From contig DASYZR010000116.1 in NCBI GenBank assembly GCA_035945995.1, positions 28,695 to 92,694 on the forward strand: a stretch of 64,000 bases of DNA. The letters run 5' to 3'. The notes below the pieces were generated by a model that saw only the letters and a list, made by a program, of their open reading frames with translations, was not told the DNA's origin and ran no database searches. Shown here piece after piece: positions 62,409-64,000 of this stretch. This DNA comes from a bacterium (GTDB lineage: Bacteria; Sysuimicrobiota; Sysuimicrobiia; Sysuimicrobiales; Segetimicrobiaceae). The position numbers and the translations under genes were made by a program. Position 1 is the first letter of the stretch. Every line of letters starts with the position of its first letter.

Positions 62409-63065
62409 TTAGTTGGCCCGGGCGTACCCGTGGGTGCGGCCGTACTCGGCCAGCGCCTTGCGCATCGCGCGGCGTCCGCGGAAGAGCCGGCTCATCACCG
62501 TCCCGCGGGGAATCCCCAGCGTGTCGGCGATTTCCTGATAGCTGAACCCTTCCAAATCGGCGAGCACCACGCACTCCCGAAAGACATCGGGCAGATTCAC
62601 CAGGGCGTCGCGGACCTCGGCCTCCATCACGCCGCCGGTCACGAGGGACTCGGGCGACTCGTGCACGACAAACGCCGGATCCTGTCCCTCGATCTCGTCG
62701 ACCGTGGGCACCGTCCGTGTGGTGGCGCGGTAGCGGTCGATATGCGCGTTGTGAAGGATGCGGAACAGCCACGCCTTCGGATTGGTCCCGTCGCGGTACG
62801 TGTGCAGCGAGCGCCAGGCCCGCAGGAACGTTTCCTGCACCAGGTCCTCCGCATCTTGTGACCGGCTCGTCAGCCGCAGGGCCGTCCGGTACAGCGCGTC
62901 CAAATGCGTCTTGACCATCTCTTCGAGAAGCGCCGCCTCCGGAGAAATTCGCGTGTCCGGAATGGACGGCGCCGGATTGCCGAGCCGGCGGTCCTGCGGC
63001 AGGACCGTGCGGACCGACTCCGTTGACGTTGTCTCGGTTTCCCGTACGTGTTCCACGTTTGTCAC
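62409..63065 (-). CDS. ECF-type RNA polymerase sigma factor
   Basis: 218 residues. Region 2: LDALYRTALRLTSRSQDAED, LVQETFLRAWRSL, PKAWLFRILHNAHIDRYR; region 4: LPDVFRECVVLADLEGFSYQ, EIADTLGIPRGTVMSRLFRG. Resembles the RpoE/SigR group, which often answers thiol or oxidative stress. No anti-sigma gene follows; the next gene runs in the other direction. The GTG at 63065 overlaps the TetR stop (GTGA), so control probably comes from the TetR repressor. Confidence 0.9.
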   Translation of the reverse strand: MTNVEHVRETETTSTESVRTVLPQDRRLGNPAPSIPDTRISPEAALLEEMVKTHLDALYRTALRLTSRSQDAEDLVQETFLRAWRSLHTYRDGTNPKAWLFRILHNAHIDRYRATTRTVPTVDEIEGQDPAFVVHESPESLVTGGVMEAEVRDALVNLPDVFRECVVLADLEGFSYQEIADTLGIPRGTVMSRLFRGRRAMRKALAEYGRTHGYARAN

Positions 63066-63649
63066 CTGCTCTCGAGAAGTTCCAAAGTCGCCCACGCCGC
63101 CCGCACCGGCCCGCCGTGGCCGTACGTCTTGCTGAGCAGCACGGCGCCTTCCACCTGGCTGACCAAGGCGGTCGCCACACGTTCGACATCGAGGTCCGGC
63201 CGAAACTCGCCGCGGCCGATGCCATCGCGGAGGCACGTCACGACCGTCGCCTCCCAGTGGCGGAACAGTCCGCTCAACCGCTCCCGAAATTTCGGATGGT
63301 CGCCGGCCAGTTCCGCGGCAAGGTTGCCGAAGGGACATCCTCGCCGGTACGCGTCGGCTTCGAGGCCGTTTAGGACCGCGGCAAAGAAGCGCTCGAGGCG
63401 CCGCCGGGCCGGCAGCTCCGCGTCGCGCAGGGTTCCTTCGATGACGTCGGAGTCAAACCGCGCCACCAGCCAATCCACGACCGCGAGCCCGAGCTCTTCC
63501 TTGCTCGCGAAGTGATAATAGAGGTTACTGCGGCACACCCCGCTCGAGGCCACGATATCGTCGAGCGACGTCGGCTGGAACCCACGCTGGTGAAACAGCC
63601 GCGCCGCCGCATCGAGGATCTTGTCCCGGTTGCTGCACTCCCGCTTCAT
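63062..63649 (-). CDS. TetR-family transcriptional repressor
   Basis: 195 residues. N-terminal HTH: RDKILDAAARLFHQRGFQPT, SLDDIVASSGVCRSNLYYHF, ASKEELGLAVVDWL. The ligand domain has the C-terminal pattern YRRGCPFGNLAAELAGDHPK of the AcrR/NemR-like group, in which the Cys of the CPFGN segment has been linked to electrophile sensing in relatives. ATG 63649 has GAGGAG just upstream. Translationally coupled to the sigma factor. Confidence 0.9.
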   Translation of the reverse strand: MKRECSNRDKILDAAARLFHQRGFQPTSLDDIVASSGVCRSNLYYHFASKEELGLAVVDWLVARFDSDVIEGTLRDAELPARRRLERFFAAVLNGLEADAYRRGCPFGNLAAELAGDHPKFRERLSGLFRHWEATVVTCLRDGIGRGEFRPDLDVERVATALVSQVEGAVLLSKTYGHGGPVRAAWATLELLESR

Positions 63650-63688
63650 CGTCTCCTCTGCCAAGCCGCCGCCAAACCGTCTTTGCCC

Positions 63689-63751
63689 TAGGATTATCCA
63701 GTACTAGGACTGGATCGTCCTAATGTTACTCGCGGAGGTCAAGAATGTCAA
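63689..63751 (-). promoter_or_regulatory. Promoter and operator of the tetR-sigma operon
   Basis: On the minus strand TTGACA (63751-63746), 17 bp, TAACAT (63728-63723). Directly downstream is the near-perfect palindrome with arms ATCCAGT (63696-63702) and ACTGGAT (63709-63715), extending to 12 of 14 matching positions per arm. Its placement over the transcription start suggests autorepression by TetR. Confidence 0.75.
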
Positions 63752-63834
63752 GAATCCGAAGTGCCTCAAAATTATCGACACCGAAGAGCGAACCGTTGCC
63801 TCAAAATGCCGGTCACCGGCGCCCAGGAGGCAAC

Positions 63835-64000
63835 GTGGGTCCTCTCAGTGTGCGCGAATACGCCGCATCTCTTCGTGCGCGTTATCGCCTGGCCTCACGC
63901 CGGGACAAGAGTGGGCTCTTGGATGAGTTCTGCCGGGTCACCAAACGGGATCGCAAAGTCGCCATCCGCCTGCTGCGGCACCCGCCAAAACGAGCGCGCC
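63835..64000 (+). mobile_element. Insertion-sequence transposase/integrase, 3' end beyond window
   Basis: The frame from GTG 63835 (AGGAGG four bases upstream) is open to the window end and encodes LSVREYAASLRARYRLASRR, DKSGLLDEFCRVTKRDRKVA and IRLLRHPPKRAR, the typical N-terminal HTH part of DDE-type integrase-core transposases found in many environmental bacteria. The catalytic core lies outside. The left inverted repeat cannot be defined without the other end. Confidence 0.75.

Noticed and set aside
1..64000. CRISPR array, prophage or rRNA operon
   Set aside because: No regularly spaced repeats with unique spacers, no phage structural genes, and no rRNA sequence seen.

Overview
This is a chromosomal fragment of a GC-rich, probably uncultivated bacterium. 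Exosortase with PEP-CTERM proteins, a Wza-type export protein and a Wzz-type chain-length protein all point to a diderm envelope. Dense gene packing with many ATGA/GTGA stop-start overlaps, and UGA used as selenocysteine in two genes, are further traits. I cannot place the lineage from sequence alone.

Layout. 1-4.2 kb (+): 3' part of an FdhF/YdeP-type molybdopterin oxidoreductase, an SDR sugar-nucleotide epimerase and a CBS-GGDEF protein. 4.2-8.0 kb (-): glycan-initiation operon (PIG-L deacetylase, DegT aminotransferase, WecA/MraY-type phosphoglycosyltransferase, two small proteins). 8.0-18.4 kb: protein-sorting and secretion block with two PEP-CTERM proteins, a sedolisin-like peptidase, a large TPR protein, two secreted proteins with related C-termini, an exosortase and EpsI. 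18.4-36.6 kb (-): a long exopolysaccharide operon running from a LuxR-type response regulator through a small protein, Wza, Wzz/BY-kinase, UDP-sugar dehydrogenase, Wzy-like polymerase, glycosyltransferases, a lyase-like protein, WbqC and AsnB. A second, divergent LuxR-type regulator follows at 37.1 kb.

37.8-41.5 kb: a methyltransferase, tRNA-Arg, and a compact thiol/metal-stress island. In this island a CmtR-like ArsR repressor and a tiny UGA-containing glutaredoxin diverge from a MerB-like organomercurial lyase and a UGA-containing peroxiredoxin-DsbD fusion. Both UGA codons sit in a U-x-x-C redox motif and are followed, 13-14 nt later, by a hairpin with G in the first or second loop position, as expected for bacterial SECIS elements. 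This is the most interesting part of the window.

41.6-52.7 kb: SPOR protein, GT-C glycosyltransferase, tRNA-Leu, tRNA-Lys, flippase, glycosyltransferase-like protein, the four dTDP-rhamnose genes and two gene remnants. 52.8-58.5 kb (-): TCA-cycle operon (two-subunit fumarase, SdhA, SdhB, one polypeptide joining SdhD-like and SdhC-like halves, and a trypsin-like protease). 58.5-64 kb: a nitrate/sulfonate-type ABC transporter, a D-glutamate-cyclase-like protein, an ECF sigma factor coupled to a TetR repressor with its operator, and the start of an insertion-sequence transposase cut by the window edge.
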